Positions 42,363 to 51,338 of a DNA stretch of 64,000 bases are shown in pieces. The stretch covers positions 1,364,001 through 1,428,000 of the forward strand of contig CAVZUK010000002.1 of assembly GCA_963778465.1 (NCBI GenBank), read 5' to 3'. This stretch comes from CAVZBW01 sp963778465. GTDB lineage: Bacteria; Actinomycetota; Acidimicrobiia; Acidimicrobiales; RAAP-2. Each line of letters starts with the position of its first letter. The first letter of the stretch is position 1. The notes under the pieces were generated by a model. The model saw nothing but the letters and a program-made list of their open reading frames with translations, had not been told where the DNA came from and made no database searches. The position numbers were made by a program, and so were the translations under genes.

Positions 42363-43910
42363 TCAGGTGGCACCCTCGGCCGTGATCCGCCCTCCATCAT
42401 GGGCGGTCACGACGGTGCGGTTGCGGTGCGGGGAGCGGGCGAGGACCGCCGCGGCGGCCATCACCAGGAGCAGCGCGGACAGTCCGACGGCGAGCTCGTA
42501 GCCGTGGAGGAACGAGCTCGACGCGGCGTCGACGGAGCCGGCGCCCAGACTCTGCTCTACCTGTGCCATCTGGCCTCCGGCCACCCCTTGCCCGAGGCTG
42601 TGGCCGACGGCCTGTTGGGCAGCGGGGAGCTGCGCCACGTGGCTCGACCACACGCTCGTGGCGGCCGCCGCTCCTATCGTTCCGAGCACGGCCAACCCTA
42701 TCGAGGTGCCCACCTGCCGGCTGGCGTTGAGGATGCCCGAGGCGATGCCCGAGGCACCGGTCGGCACCTCGGCCATGGCTGCAGTGCTGACGGCGGGGAC
42801 GAACAAGCCGTAGCCGAGGCCGAGCAGCGCGTAGCCGACCGCGGCAAGGGCGAAGTTGGTCGTCGTCGTGACCCGGCTCAGGCCGAAGATGCCGATCGCG
42901 GCGGCGAGCAGGCCGACCCCCATGATGACCCGCGAGGAGAAACGTTGGTGGAGCCGGCCGGCGAATTGGGCGGCGACGAGGAAGGGCCCGTTCATGATCA
43001 GCCAGGTGAGGCCCGTGCGGAGGGGGCTCCAGCCCTTCACGTCCTGGAAGAGCAGTGTCACGTAGAACATCACGGTCGTGAAGGTGGCGTAGGCGAGCAG
43101 GTAGGCGATGCAGGAGCGGCGGAAGCTCGGCGTCTTGAGGAGTTGGGGAGGGGCCATGGGATTGGCGGCGCGGCGCTCCCACTGGGCGAAGCCCCCGAGG
43201 AGCACGAGGCCGGCGACGAGCGGGACGAGCACGACCGGCGCGCCCCAGGAGGCGGACGAGCTCTCGATCAGCCCGAGGGTGATGCCGAAGAGCGCGGCCA
43301 TGCACAGGCCCGAGCCCACCAGGTCGAGCGGTCTCGCAAGAGGGTCCCGGCTCTCTTGGACGCCCACGATGCCGACGATGACGCCGGCCACGCCGATCGG
43401 GACGTTGACCCAGAAGATGGACGACCAGTCCGCGAACGACAGGAGGATCCCACCGACGATGGGGCCCGCCCCGAAGCCGAGCCCCGCCACCGCCGCCCAG
43501 ATGCCGATGGCGCCGGCGCGGCGCTCCGAGGGGTAGGCCTCCGTCAGGATCGACAGGGTCAGCGCCGACATCACCGCCCCGCCGACGCCCTGGAGCACGC
43601 GGAAGCCGATCAGCATGAGGTCGCTCGTCGCGAGGGCGCAACCGGCCGATGCGATCGTGAAGATCACGAGGCCGCCCAGGAAGATCTTCTTGCGGCCCAG
43701 GCGGTCACCCAGCGTCCCCCCGAACGGGATCAGCGTGGCGAGCGTGAGGGCGTAGGCGCTGATGACCCACTCCAGGCGGCCCTGGGACATGTGCAGCTCG
43801 CGTTGCATCGACGGGAGGGCCACGTTGACGATGGTGACGTCGAGGAGGATCATCCCCTGCGAGACGCACATCGTCAGGAGCGTGAGCCGACGTTGGCGGG
43901 CTGCTCGCAC
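42363..43910 (-). CDS. MFS exporter, DHA2 (EmrB/QacA) family
   Basis: The protein has 515 residues and 14 predicted helices. Motif C-like and A-like segments are visible: LLDVTIVNVALPSMQRELHMS, FGGTLGDRLGRKKIFLGG and GLGFGAGPIVGGILLSFADWSSIFWVNVPIG. It is a proton-driven drug or metabolite exporter; substrate unknown. It is the first gene of an operon with the CoA-transferase. A TATAGC -10-like element lies just upstream on the minus strand (near 43920). Confidence 0.88.
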   Translation of the reverse strand: MRAARQRRLTLLTMCVSQGMILLDVTIVNVALPSMQRELHMSQGRLEWVISAYALTLATLIPFGGTLGDRLGRKKIFLGGLVIFTIASAGCALATSDLMLIGFRVLQGVGGAVMSALTLSILTEAYPSERRAGAIGIWAAVAGLGFGAGPIVGGILLSFADWSSIFWVNVPIGVAGVIVGIVGVQESRDPLARPLDLVGSGLCMAALFGITLGLIESSSASWGAPVVLVPLVAGLVLLGGFAQWERRAANPMAPPQLLKTPSFRRSCIAYLLAYATFTTVMFYVTLLFQDVKGWSPLRTGLTWLIMNGPFLVAAQFAGRLHQRFSSRVIMGVGLLAAAIGIFGLSRVTTTTNFALAAVGYALLGLGYGLFVPAVSTAAMAEVPTGASGIASGILNASRQVGTSIGLAVLGTIGAAAATSVWSSHVAQLPAAQQAVGHSLGQGVAGGQMAQVEQSLGAGSVDAASSSFLHGYELAVGLSALLLVMAAAAVLARSPHRNRTVVTAHDGGRITAEGAT

Positions 43911-43960
43911 GACCGTCAGCTATACCAGCCGGGTGTGCGCGGCGCTGCCCCGGCCCCCTG

Positions 43961-43989
43961 TGGACAAACTTCCGCGAGTCACGTACCCT
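43961..43989 (+). promoter_or_regulatory. sigma-A-type promoter of the cyclase-ATPase gene
   Basis: TGGACA (43961-43966) and TACCCT (43984-43989) are 17 bases apart, 34 bases before the GTG at 44024. A ribosome site (CCGGAGGA) follows. Confidence 0.5.
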
Positions 43990-44023
43990 CCCCACCAGGG
44001 CGGTGAGCTCCGGAGGATGACCG

Positions 44024-44479
44024 GTGCCAGTGACTGAGAGCGTGACGATCCTGTTCACGGACCTGGTCGGCTCTACGGAGCTGTCCTATTCTCTCGCGCC
44101 GGATGCCGCGGACGAGGTCCGCAGGGCACACTTCTCGACTCTCCGGGACGCCATCGTCGAGAGTGGGGGAACCGAGGTCAAGAACCTCGGGGACGGCATC
44201 ATGGTGGCCTTCTCGGCCTCGTCGACCGCCCTTACATGTGCGGTAGCAATGCAACAAGCTGTCGAGCTCCAAAACCGCAGCGACCAGCACGAGCTGGGTC
44301 TCCGCGTCGGCATCAGCGGCGGCGAGGTGACGCGGGAGGCGGAGGACTTCTTTGGCGATCCCGTGATCGAGGCGGCGCGCCTCTCGCGCGAAGGCCGAGG
44401 GCGGACAGATCCTCGCATCGCAGTTCGTCCAGCTGATGGCGGGACGCCGGTGCCCTCACGTCTTTCGACTGGTCGGTGA
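44024..44479 (+). CDS. class III nucleotide cyclase-like domain, 5' part of a frameshifted cyclase-ATPase gene
   Basis: The protein has 151 residues as read. The cyclase homology domain is clear: VTILFTDLVGSTELS (first metal Asp), EVKNLGDGIMVAFSA (Lys and second Asp) and LGLRVGISGGEV. VIEAARLSRE replaces the usual VNxAARL, so the transition-state Asn is missing and activity is doubtful. After REG the frame runs into RGRTDPRIAVRP. Removing one A at 44391-44392 restores EAEGGQILASQFVQL and joins the ATPase frame downstream. A GTG start follows CCGGAGGA. The intact protein would have about 1147 residues. Confidence 0.8.
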   Translation: MPVTESVTILFTDLVGSTELSYSLAPDAADEVRRAHFSTLRDAIVESGGTEVKNLGDGIMVAFSASSTALTCAVAMQQAVELQNRSDQHELGLRVGISGGEVTREAEDFFGDPVIEAARLSREGRGRTDPRIAVRPADGGTPVPSRLSTGR

Positions 44480-47468
44480 GCTCGAGCTCAAGGGCTTGTT
44501 CGAACCCGTCGACACGGTGGAGGTCGCCTGGGAGCCCCTCGTCGGGTCCGGGGCCGAAGAGATCATCGAGCTGGAGACCCCGCTTCCACCGACCCTGGCC
44601 ACGCTCCCCGACATCGGCCGGGTGCTCGGACGGGACGAGCCGCTCGAAGCGCTGATCCAGGCGTACAAGCGGGTCGAGGCCGGGGAGGGCCGGGAGGTCG
44701 TCCTCGTCAGCGGCGAGCCGGGGGTGGGCAAGAGCACGCTCGTCGCTTCTGTGGCCCGTCGGGTGAAGGAGCTCGGAGCGTGCGTCCTCTACGGCCACTA
44801 CGACGAGGGCGTCACCCTGTCCTATAGGGGCTTCGCCGAGGCGCTGGGTCACTACGTGAACAGCGCGTCGGACGAATTGCTCCGATCCCATGTCGATGCC
44901 GACGGTCCCGAGCTCGCCGTGATCGTGCCGGCGATCGGACGTCGGCTGGGCGACCTGCCCGAGAACCACGACGGCGACCCCGACACGATGCGCTTCATGC
45001 TGTTCGCCTCGGTCGTCGGCTGGCTGGCCAAGGCCACGGTCCACGCCCCGGTGGTGATCGTCCTCGAGGACCTCCACTGGGCGGATACCCAGAGCCTCCA
45101 ACTGCTCCGTCATCTGGTCGGGTCCTCGGACCCGCTCCGGCTGCTCGTCATCGCCACCTACCGGGACGAGATCGGACCGTCACATCCGCTGACGCAGACG
45201 TTGGCCTCCATGCGCCGCGAGCCTCGGATCGACCAGATGTCCCTGACCGGCCTCGACGAGGTCGGTGTGCTCGATTTCCTGGAGACCGCTCTGGCCCGGA
45301 GGCTCGATGACGACGGGGCCGAATTCGCCTACGCCCTGCGCCAGGAGACCGAGGGCAACCCGTTCTTCGTCGCCGAGCTGCTGCGGCACCTGCTCGAGAC
45401 CAACGCCATCTGCGACGGCGAGGGGCGTCTCGACATCCGCGGCTCGCTTTCGCAGATGAGCCTCCCCCAGAGCGTCCGACAGGTCATCTCGGCCCGTGTG
45501 GATCGGCTCGGCACCACGGCGGTGCGCGTGCTGTCGCTGGCCTCGGTGATCGGCAGGGACTTCGAGTTCGAGGTCCTCGCGTCGGCCGCCGAGGTCCCCG
45601 AGGAAGAGCTGTTGGACCTCTTCGACGAGGCGGAAGCGTCGGCTTTGGTGTCGGAGCTGGACAACGAGCCGGGCCGCTACCGCTTCGCCCACGCCTTGAT
45701 CGCCCACACCTTGGCCGACGAGCTCGGGCCGACCCGCCGGTCGCGAGCCCACCGCAAGGTTGCCCTCGCCTACGAGGCCCTGCTCGCACAGGACCTCGGG
45801 GTCGAGCAGATCGAGGACCACCACATCTCTCGCCTCCAGGTGTCCAACTCGCGGCGGCGCGGCAACCGGCTCCGGCGCCTGGCGCACCACTACACGCTGA
45901 CCGCCGACCCCCGCGATCGACCGAGGGCGCTCGCCTATTGCCAGAAGGCCGGCGAGGCCGCGCTGCAGGCGCTCGCGCCGGACGAGGCGAGCGAGTGGTT
46001 CCGGCGGGCCGTCGAGATGCACGAGGAGGTCGATCACGGCGACCCCCTGCGGGGAGTGGACCTCAACATCGGGTTGGGCACGGCCCAACGACACGCGGGT
46101 GAGGCGGCCAACCGCCAGACGCTGTTGGGCGCCGCGCTGAGAGCGGAGGAGCTCGGGGAGGCCGAGCGGCTCACGAGGGCGATCCTCACGGCGTGCGACG
46201 GCGGCCTGTCGGCGGCGCTCGGGTACCTCGACGAGGAGAAGGTGGCGCGTCTCGAGGGGGCGCTCACGCTGGCGGGCGACGCGGACAGCCCCACCCGGGC
46301 CATCCTCCTCGCCAGGCTCTGCTCGGAGATCACCTTCGGCGCGCCGCTCGAACGTCGGACCGAGCTCGCCGACCAGGCCCGGTCGATGGCCCGGCGGCTC
46401 GGGGATCCGGCGATCCTGCTCGAGGTCCTCAACACGATCCAATACACGCTCGACGTTCCCGAGACCCTGGAGGATCGCGTCGAGGAGACCGCTCAGGCCC
46501 TCGAGCTGAGCGAGCAGGTGGGCAATCCCGCCCTCTCCTTCTGGGCGGCGTGGCTCCGGTCCGTGGCGACCATGCAGGCGGGCCTGCCGGCGGAGCTGGA
46601 GCAGTCCATGCAGGTCATGGAGAGGCTCAAGGACCTCCGCGGCTACCCCGTCGACCGGGAGATGACGCTCATTCGTCGGAGCACCCTCAAGATGCTCCAC
46701 GGCGATGCCGAGGACGCCGAGCGCGACGCGGCCGCGGCGCTCGAGATCGGCATCGCGAGGGGCCTGGTCGACGCGTGGTCCACCTACGGCGCGCAGGTGA
46801 TCGTGGTCCGCTGGGAGCAGGGGCGGCTCTACGAGCTGGTGGACCTCGTGGCCCACACCGCCGAGGAGAACCCGGGGGTCCCGGCCTTCCGTGCGGCGCT
46901 GGCCCTCGCGCATTGCGAATCCGGCCATGTCGACGAGGCGGGCCTCCTGCTCGACGACATGGCCGTCGACCGGTTCGGATCGGTCACGCGGGACACCGGA
47001 TGGCTCGTGGCCCTGCACGCCTACGCCGAGGTGGCGATCCAGCTCCGGCACCGGGAGGCAGCAGCGCAGCTCTCGCAGCTGCTCGAGCCCTCGCACTGGC
47101 AGGTGGGGGCCAATCCTCTCGTGGTGAGCGGCACCAGCGCCCACTACCTCGGTGGCCTCGCAGGAGTACTCGGGCGGGCGGAGGAGGCGGATCGGCTCTT
47201 TGCCGAGGCGACCGCGATCAACGAGCGGATGGGCATGCGCTTCTTTGGGGCTCGCACCGCCCTCGAGTGGGGGAAGCTTCTCGCCTCACGCGGCCGGCCG
47301 GGTGATCTCGACCGGGCACGACGCCTGCTAGAGGAGGCGCACGCGACGGCCGAGACCAACGGCTACGAAGTGGTCGCCGCGAGAGCGGCGTCGGCCAAGG
47401 CGCTGTTGGAGGGTCCCGATCGGCAGGGAGGCCTACTGCATGGCGCGGACTCCGCGGGTACCCATTAG
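44436..47468 (+). CDS. AAA-type ATPase / TPR regulator, 3' part of a frameshifted cyclase-ATPase gene
   Basis: The frame has 1010 residues. The first 45 finish the cyclase-linker (CPHVFRLVGELELKGLFEPV). An AAA_16 ATPase follows with the P-loop VLVSGEPGVGKSTLVASVA near residue 85 and Walker B VVIVLEDLHWADTQSLQLL near 210. Residues about 450-1000 are helical TPR-like repeats. There is no DNA-binding domain at the C-terminus, as in many cyclase-ATPase proteins of actinobacteria. The real start is at 44024 if the one-base insertion at 44391-44392 is an error; otherwise only this piece may be made. Confidence 0.85.
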   Translation: MAGRRCPHVFRLVGELELKGLFEPVDTVEVAWEPLVGSGAEEIIELETPLPPTLATLPDIGRVLGRDEPLEALIQAYKRVEAGEGREVVLVSGEPGVGKSTLVASVARRVKELGACVLYGHYDEGVTLSYRGFAEALGHYVNSASDELLRSHVDADGPELAVIVPAIGRRLGDLPENHDGDPDTMRFMLFASVVGWLAKATVHAPVVIVLEDLHWADTQSLQLLRHLVGSSDPLRLLVIATYRDEIGPSHPLTQTLASMRREPRIDQMSLTGLDEVGVLDFLETALARRLDDDGAEFAYALRQETEGNPFFVAELLRHLLETNAICDGEGRLDIRGSLSQMSLPQSVRQVISARVDRLGTTAVRVLSLASVIGRDFEFEVLASAAEVPEEELLDLFDEAEASALVSELDNEPGRYRFAHALIAHTLADELGPTRRSRAHRKVALAYEALLAQDLGVEQIEDHHISRLQVSNSRRRGNRLRRLAHHYTLTADPRDRPRALAYCQKAGEAALQALAPDEASEWFRRAVEMHEEVDHGDPLRGVDLNIGLGTAQRHAGEAANRQTLLGAALRAEELGEAERLTRAILTACDGGLSAALGYLDEEKVARLEGALTLAGDADSPTRAILLARLCSEITFGAPLERRTELADQARSMARRLGDPAILLEVLNTIQYTLDVPETLEDRVEETAQALELSEQVGNPALSFWAAWLRSVATMQAGLPAELEQSMQVMERLKDLRGYPVDREMTLIRRSTLKMLHGDAEDAERDAAAALEIGIARGLVDAWSTYGAQVIVVRWEQGRLYELVDLVAHTAEENPGVPAFRAALALAHCESGHVDEAGLLLDDMAVDRFGSVTRDTGWLVALHAYAEVAIQLRHREAAAQLSQLLEPSHWQVGANPLVVSGTSAHYLGGLAGVLGRAEEADRLFAEATAINERMGMRFFGARTALEWGKLLASRGRPGDLDRARRLLEEAHATAETNGYEVVAARAASAKALLEGPDRQGGLLHGADSAGTH

Positions 47469-47998
47469 AAGGTGATCGAGCCCGACCCCGAGATCGACGA
47501 GTACTGCGAGAGCGGGTGGGCGCTGCTGCTCTCGTTGCACGATCCGCTCTTGGTCTTGGGCAGGATCGCGGCGAAGCTGCCCGTGAGGTTCACGGACCCG
47601 GTGGCCCCCGAGTAGTCGCCCGTCCCGCTCACGATCTGGACGGGCGCAGTGAAGGAGAAGCTGGCCGAGCAGTTGGTGGAGTCGATGGAGGGTTGGGTGC
47701 TGTCGCCCGCCGAGTTGAACTGGGCCACGTTGATCAGCAGGTTGCCCTTGTGGAGCAGGAGCTTCTTGTAGCTGCCGCTCGAGCTGACCTTGCCCGAGGC
47801 GTTGGTGGTCACCGACGTCCCGAAGTCGCCGATCGAGCCGGTGATCAGGACCTTGCCGCCGTTGCCCGAGCTGGAGGGGGTCACCCAGATCTGTATGGGG
47901 CCACTCGAGGGGGTCTGCCCGGAAGCCGTCGCGCTCCCGACCACCAGACCTCCGAATAGCACTCCGCCGGCGACGGCGGCCCTCAACGCTCTTCCCAT
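47465..47998 (-). CDS. secreted protein of unknown function
   Basis: The protein has 177 residues from the ATG at 47998. The signal peptide MGRALRAAVAGGVLFGGLVVG ends near SATASG. The mature part is Ser/Gly-rich and beta-like (PIQIWVTPSSSG; KVLITGSIGDFG; VQIVSGTGDYSGATGSVNLTGSF). GTGDYSGATG recalls allene-oxide-cyclase-type barrels, but this is only a resemblance. Two Cys (TNCSAS, GSCNES) may pair. The stop overlaps the end of the convergent ATPase gene by 4 bases. A longer frame upstream lacks signal-peptide logic. Confidence 0.7.
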   Translation of the reverse strand: MGRALRAAVAGGVLFGGLVVGSATASGQTPSSGPIQIWVTPSSSGNGGKVLITGSIGDFGTSVTTNASGKVSSSGSYKKLLLHKGNLLINVAQFNSAGDSTQPSIDSTNCSASFSFTAPVQIVSGTGDYSGATGSVNLTGSFAAILPKTKSGSCNESSSAHPLSQYSSISGSGSITF

Positions 47999-48057
47999 GG
48001 TTCTCCCCTCGTCGGCGTCTGGCCGATCGTAACGGACGGTCCTGTGGCCGAAATCCG

Positions 48058-48534
48058 TCAGGGGCGGTACCGATCCCGGAGTTCCACGTGTCGCCGGAAC
48101 CCGATCAGGGTCATCTCCACGACACGGTCGTGGCCCCAGCACATGAGCGGATGGGCGAAGCGGCTGGCGACGCGCATGGGGCGTTGCATCATCTCGACGC
48201 TCCAGTGCACCTCGGCAGTCGTGCCGCCCGGATCGGGCTCGAGGCGGAGCTCAGCGGAGCCACGGAGATCGCCATGGATGCGAGCGTCGATGGCGTGAAA
48301 ACGCTCGGTGCGAAGGAGCTCGACGTCGATGCGCATCCGGTAGGGGAGCGGCGGCACGACGACGCCGTGCAACTTCGCACCGGCGACCAACCCCTGGCCC
48401 TCGAGCGAGAACTGCTCGAGCCACGGCCACCAGTCCTCGAAGCGCTCCACGTCCTCGAGCACGAGCCACAGGTCCTCGGGAGCGAGCTCGAAGTGGTGAG
48501 ACCCTCGGTACTCGATGACCGGCGGCCGCGCCAT
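48058..48534 (-). CDS. SRPBCC (polyketide cyclase/START-like) protein
   Basis: The protein has 158 residues. It begins PVIEYRGSHHFELAPEDLWLVLEDVERFEDWWPWLEQFSL, the usual opening strand and W-rich loop of the SRPBCC fold, and ends with a long helix (HPLMCWGHDRVVEMTLIGFRRHVEL). It is a hydrophobic-ligand binding or cyclase-type protein; ligand unknown. The ATG at 48534 fits the domain border. The 238-base divergent gap before the WS/DGAT gene holds no further gene. Confidence 0.82.
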   Translation of the reverse strand: MARPPVIEYRGSHHFELAPEDLWLVLEDVERFEDWWPWLEQFSLEGQGLVAGAKLHGVVVPPLPYRMRIDVELLRTERFHAIDARIHGDLRGSAELRLEPDPGGTTAEVHWSVEMMQRPMRVASRFAHPLMCWGHDRVVEMTLIGFRRHVELRDRYRP

Positions 48535-48772
48535 CGACCCCACGCTAGTGAGGGACCTGGTGGAAGCGCGGGGCGCCCGATCCCGGGCACCGGCCGCCAC
48601 CGCACCCGCCACCGTCTCCCGCATGGCGGGAGCCGAGCCTCGGCGGGCATCGGGTGCGAGATTTGGGTCGTTCGTCCCTACCGGGCCCGCCGTCGCCCTG
48701 TTTGCATTGGAGACACGAGAGGGAAGGATCGACGGGGGCGAAGCGAGTGGTGACAACGGTCGAGGGTAGGGG

Positions 48773-50212
48773 ATGGCCTCGGACCTTCCCGGGGGAGCGA
48801 GCCCGACGATGAGTGACGGCTCGTTCATGCGGAGGACCGATGCCTTCGCCTGGTACATGGAGGACGATCCCGAGCTGCGGTCCACCGTGGTCGGGGTGGC
48901 TTGGCTCGACGAGCTGCCGCCCTGGGACGACCTCGCGGCTCGCCTGGAGCGGGCCACTCGTCTCGCACCGGGGTTCCGGCAGCGACTCGTGGAGCCGCCG
49001 CGGTGGGTCGGCTCGCCCAGATGGACGACGGATCCGCAATTCGACCTCTCGTGGCACCTGCGCCGAGTGGCCGCCCCCGAGCCCCGGACGCCCGAGACGG
49101 TGCTGGAGCTGGCGTCCACCGCGGCGATGGCGGCGTTCGACCGCACACGGCCCTTGTGGGAGTTCACGCTTGTCGAGGGCTTGAGCAACGACAGGGCGGC
49201 TTTGGTGATGAAGATGCACCACTCGCTCACCGACGGGATCGGGGGCGTTCAGCTGGCCAGCCTTCTGTTCGACGACCGCCCCGATCGACGCATCGAGGGA
49301 CCGATGCCGGACGCTCCGCGAGGCGAGACCCACCGCGGGCTCGAGCTCGTCGGTCTCGTCATCGCCGACCACGCCGGCCGGCTCTGCCGTGGGGTGCTCG
49401 GAGCGCTGCGTCGTGCGCCGGCCAACGCCGCACGCGTGCTCAGCCATCCGCTCGGCACCGGAGGGGAGCTGGCGGGCACCGCCCGCTCCATTGGGCGGAC
49501 GGTGCGCCCCGTGACCTCGGTCCTTTCGCCGATCATGACTCGTCGCGGCCCGGGGCGCCGCCTGCACATGATCACCCTGGGCCTGAAGGACATGAGGCGC
49601 GCCGGCGCCGCCGCGGGCGGGACCGTCAACGACGCCTTCATGGCCGGGATCGCCGGCGGTCTTCGCATCTACCACCTCCGACACGGGGCGTCCGTCACCG
49701 AGCTCCTCGTGACCCTGCCGATCAGCGTCCGGGGACCCGACGACCCGCCCGGCGGCAACCGCATCACCCTCCAGCGGTTCCGGGTCCCGGTGGGGGTCGA
49801 GGAACCGGTCGAAAGGGTGCGCGCCATCCACCGGTGCTGCCGGGCGGCGCGAACGGAGCGTTCCCTGCCCTACACGGATGCCATCGCCGGTGCCCTCAAC
49901 GTCTTGCCGTCGGGAGTGCTCGGGAGCATCCTGAAGCGCGTCGACTTCCTCGCGAGCGACGTCGCGGGGTTCCCGGGGCCGACGTACCTGTGCGGGGCGC
50001 ACCTCTCCGGCTACTACGCGTTCGGGCCCACGATCGGCTCGGCGATGAACGCCACCCTGTTCTCCTACGGGGACCTCTGTTGCATCGGCGTCACCGTGGA
50101 CACGGCGGCGGTGCCCGACCACGAGGTCCTGGCCGAGTGTCTCGGACAGGGGTTCTCCGAGGTGATCGGGACCATCGCCTCTGGCTCACCGAGGACCTCG
50201 GGCGCAAGGTAG
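48773..50212 (+). CDS. wax ester synthase / diacylglycerol acyltransferase (WS/DGAT)
   Basis: The protein has 479 residues. The catalytic motif HHSLTDG is at residues 149-155, with PLWEFTLVEGL before it and GTVNDAFMAGIAGGLR and NRITLQRFRVPVG after it. It makes triacylglycerol or wax esters from acyl-CoA, probably at the membrane or lipid body surface. An internal ATG at 48809 (MSDGSFMRRTDAF) would also give a typical start. It is followed 4 bases later by a patatin-like gene, so synthesis and a lipase-type function are co-expressed. Confidence 0.9.
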   Translation: MASDLPGGASPTMSDGSFMRRTDAFAWYMEDDPELRSTVVGVAWLDELPPWDDLAARLERATRLAPGFRQRLVEPPRWVGSPRWTTDPQFDLSWHLRRVAAPEPRTPETVLELASTAAMAAFDRTRPLWEFTLVEGLSNDRAALVMKMHHSLTDGIGGVQLASLLFDDRPDRRIEGPMPDAPRGETHRGLELVGLVIADHAGRLCRGVLGALRRAPANAARVLSHPLGTGGELAGTARSIGRTVRPVTSVLSPIMTRRGPGRRLHMITLGLKDMRRAGAAAGGTVNDAFMAGIAGGLRIYHLRHGASVTELLVTLPISVRGPDDPPGGNRITLQRFRVPVGVEEPVERVRAIHRCCRAARTERSLPYTDAIAGALNVLPSGVLGSILKRVDFLASDVAGFPGPTYLCGAHLSGYYAFGPTIGSAMNATLFSYGDLCCIGVTVDTAAVPDHEVLAECLGQGFSEVIGTIASGSPRTSGAR

Positions 50213-50216
50213 AGCC

Positions 50217-51338
50217 ATGTTGAGCCCGGTCCTGGACGTCTTCCGTCTCCGCCAGTACTTCGACGTGATCACCCGCAGCCGGGAATGGATCGACGGTGTC
50301 CGCGAGGACGCCGGCCTCCTGACCGACGTGCGCCGTGCCCTCGTGAGGATGCCGCTCGAGCGCTCGAGGCGACCGGACCCCCATCCCTTCGGCGAGCCCG
50401 AGCCCCTGGAGCTCCCGGGACTCGAGCACCGTCGCCTGGCCCTGCTCGCGACCGGTGGCAGCGGGGCCCTGGCCTCGGTCGTCGGGGCGGCTCGGGCCTT
50501 GGAGGAGGCGGGAGTGCGGCCGTCCGTGATCTCGCTCTGCTCGGGGTCGGCGCTCTTCGGCTTTCCGATCGCCGCCGGGATCCCGGCCGCCGAGGTCGCC
50601 GAGTTCGTCCTGGGGATCGAACCCGAGGACTACGTGGACGTGGATTGGGTCAAGGTCGCGACGTTGGTCCCGAACGGCGGCCGGGGCTTCGGCGGGCTGC
50701 TCGAGGGCGCTCGCATCGAGTCCACCTACCGGCGCCTGCTCGGGGACATGACCCTCTCGGAGATGCCGATACCGGCGTACGCACCGATCTGGAACGTCGA
50801 GGAGAACCGCCTCGAGTACATCGGCCCGAGGACCCACCCGGAGCTCAGCGTCGCCCGTGCGGTCCACATGGCGATCGCGCTGCCCCTCTTCGTGGCGCCC
50901 GTGGCGATGGAGGGCCTCTACTGGTGCGACGGCGGGATCGTCGACATCTTTCCCGTCCGGCCGGTTCTCGACATCGAGCCCCCCTGCGACGTCTCGCTCG
51001 CGATCAACGGCTTCTACCCTCCCGGGTTCGTCGGAGAGGACGCCACGGGCTGGCACGACCGCCGGGCGAGCATCCTCTACCTGGCGAGCCAGGTGCGCAC
51101 CTGTCAGCAGGCGGAGCTGGCCAGAGTCAACCTCCGGCGGCTACGGGAGGCGATGGATGTCGTGACGATCGAGCCGGTGCCCTACGAGACGGTGCGAGGG
51201 GTGGGCTTCTACCGCCAATTCCTCGCCAACGAGTCGTGGCCCGATTTCATGCGATCGGGTCGCCTCGAGACCCGGAGGGCCCTGGCGGAAGGGGTGCCTA
51301 CAGCTCCCCGTCGTCGATCGCTCGCATCATCTCCCTGA
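50217..51338 (+). CDS. patatin-like phospholipase family protein
   Basis: The protein has 373 residues. The Gly-rich oxyanion loop is ATGGSGALASV near 79-87. The nucleophile elbow reads SLCSGSALFGFPIAAG with Ser111, a changed GxSxG (the last Gly is Leu). The catalytic Asp is in YWCDGGIVDIFPV (Asp238). The fold is a Ser-Asp dyad lipase; substrate possibly acylglycerol made by the adjacent WS/DGAT. The 3' end overlaps the convergent gene at 51298-51801 by 41 bases. Confidence 0.82.
   Translation: MLSPVLDVFRLRQYFDVITRSREWIDGVREDAGLLTDVRRALVRMPLERSRRPDPHPFGEPEPLELPGLEHRRLALLATGGSGALASVVGAARALEEAGVRPSVISLCSGSALFGFPIAAGIPAAEVAEFVLGIEPEDYVDVDWVKVATLVPNGGRGFGGLLEGARIESTYRRLLGDMTLSEMPIPAYAPIWNVEENRLEYIGPRTHPELSVARAVHMAIALPLFVAPVAMEGLYWCDGGIVDIFPVRPVLDIEPPCDVSLAINGFYPPGFVGEDATGWHDRRASILYLASQVRTCQQAELARVNLRRLREAMDVVTIEPVPYETVRGVGFYRQFLANESWPDFMRSGRLETRRALAEGVPTAPRRRSLASSP

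Noticed and set aside
43961..43989. Possible DnaA-box or LexA-type operator near TGTGGACAAAC
   Set aside because: Only a partial resemblance to a DnaA box and a single copy; the spacing to TACCCT fits an ordinary promoter better.
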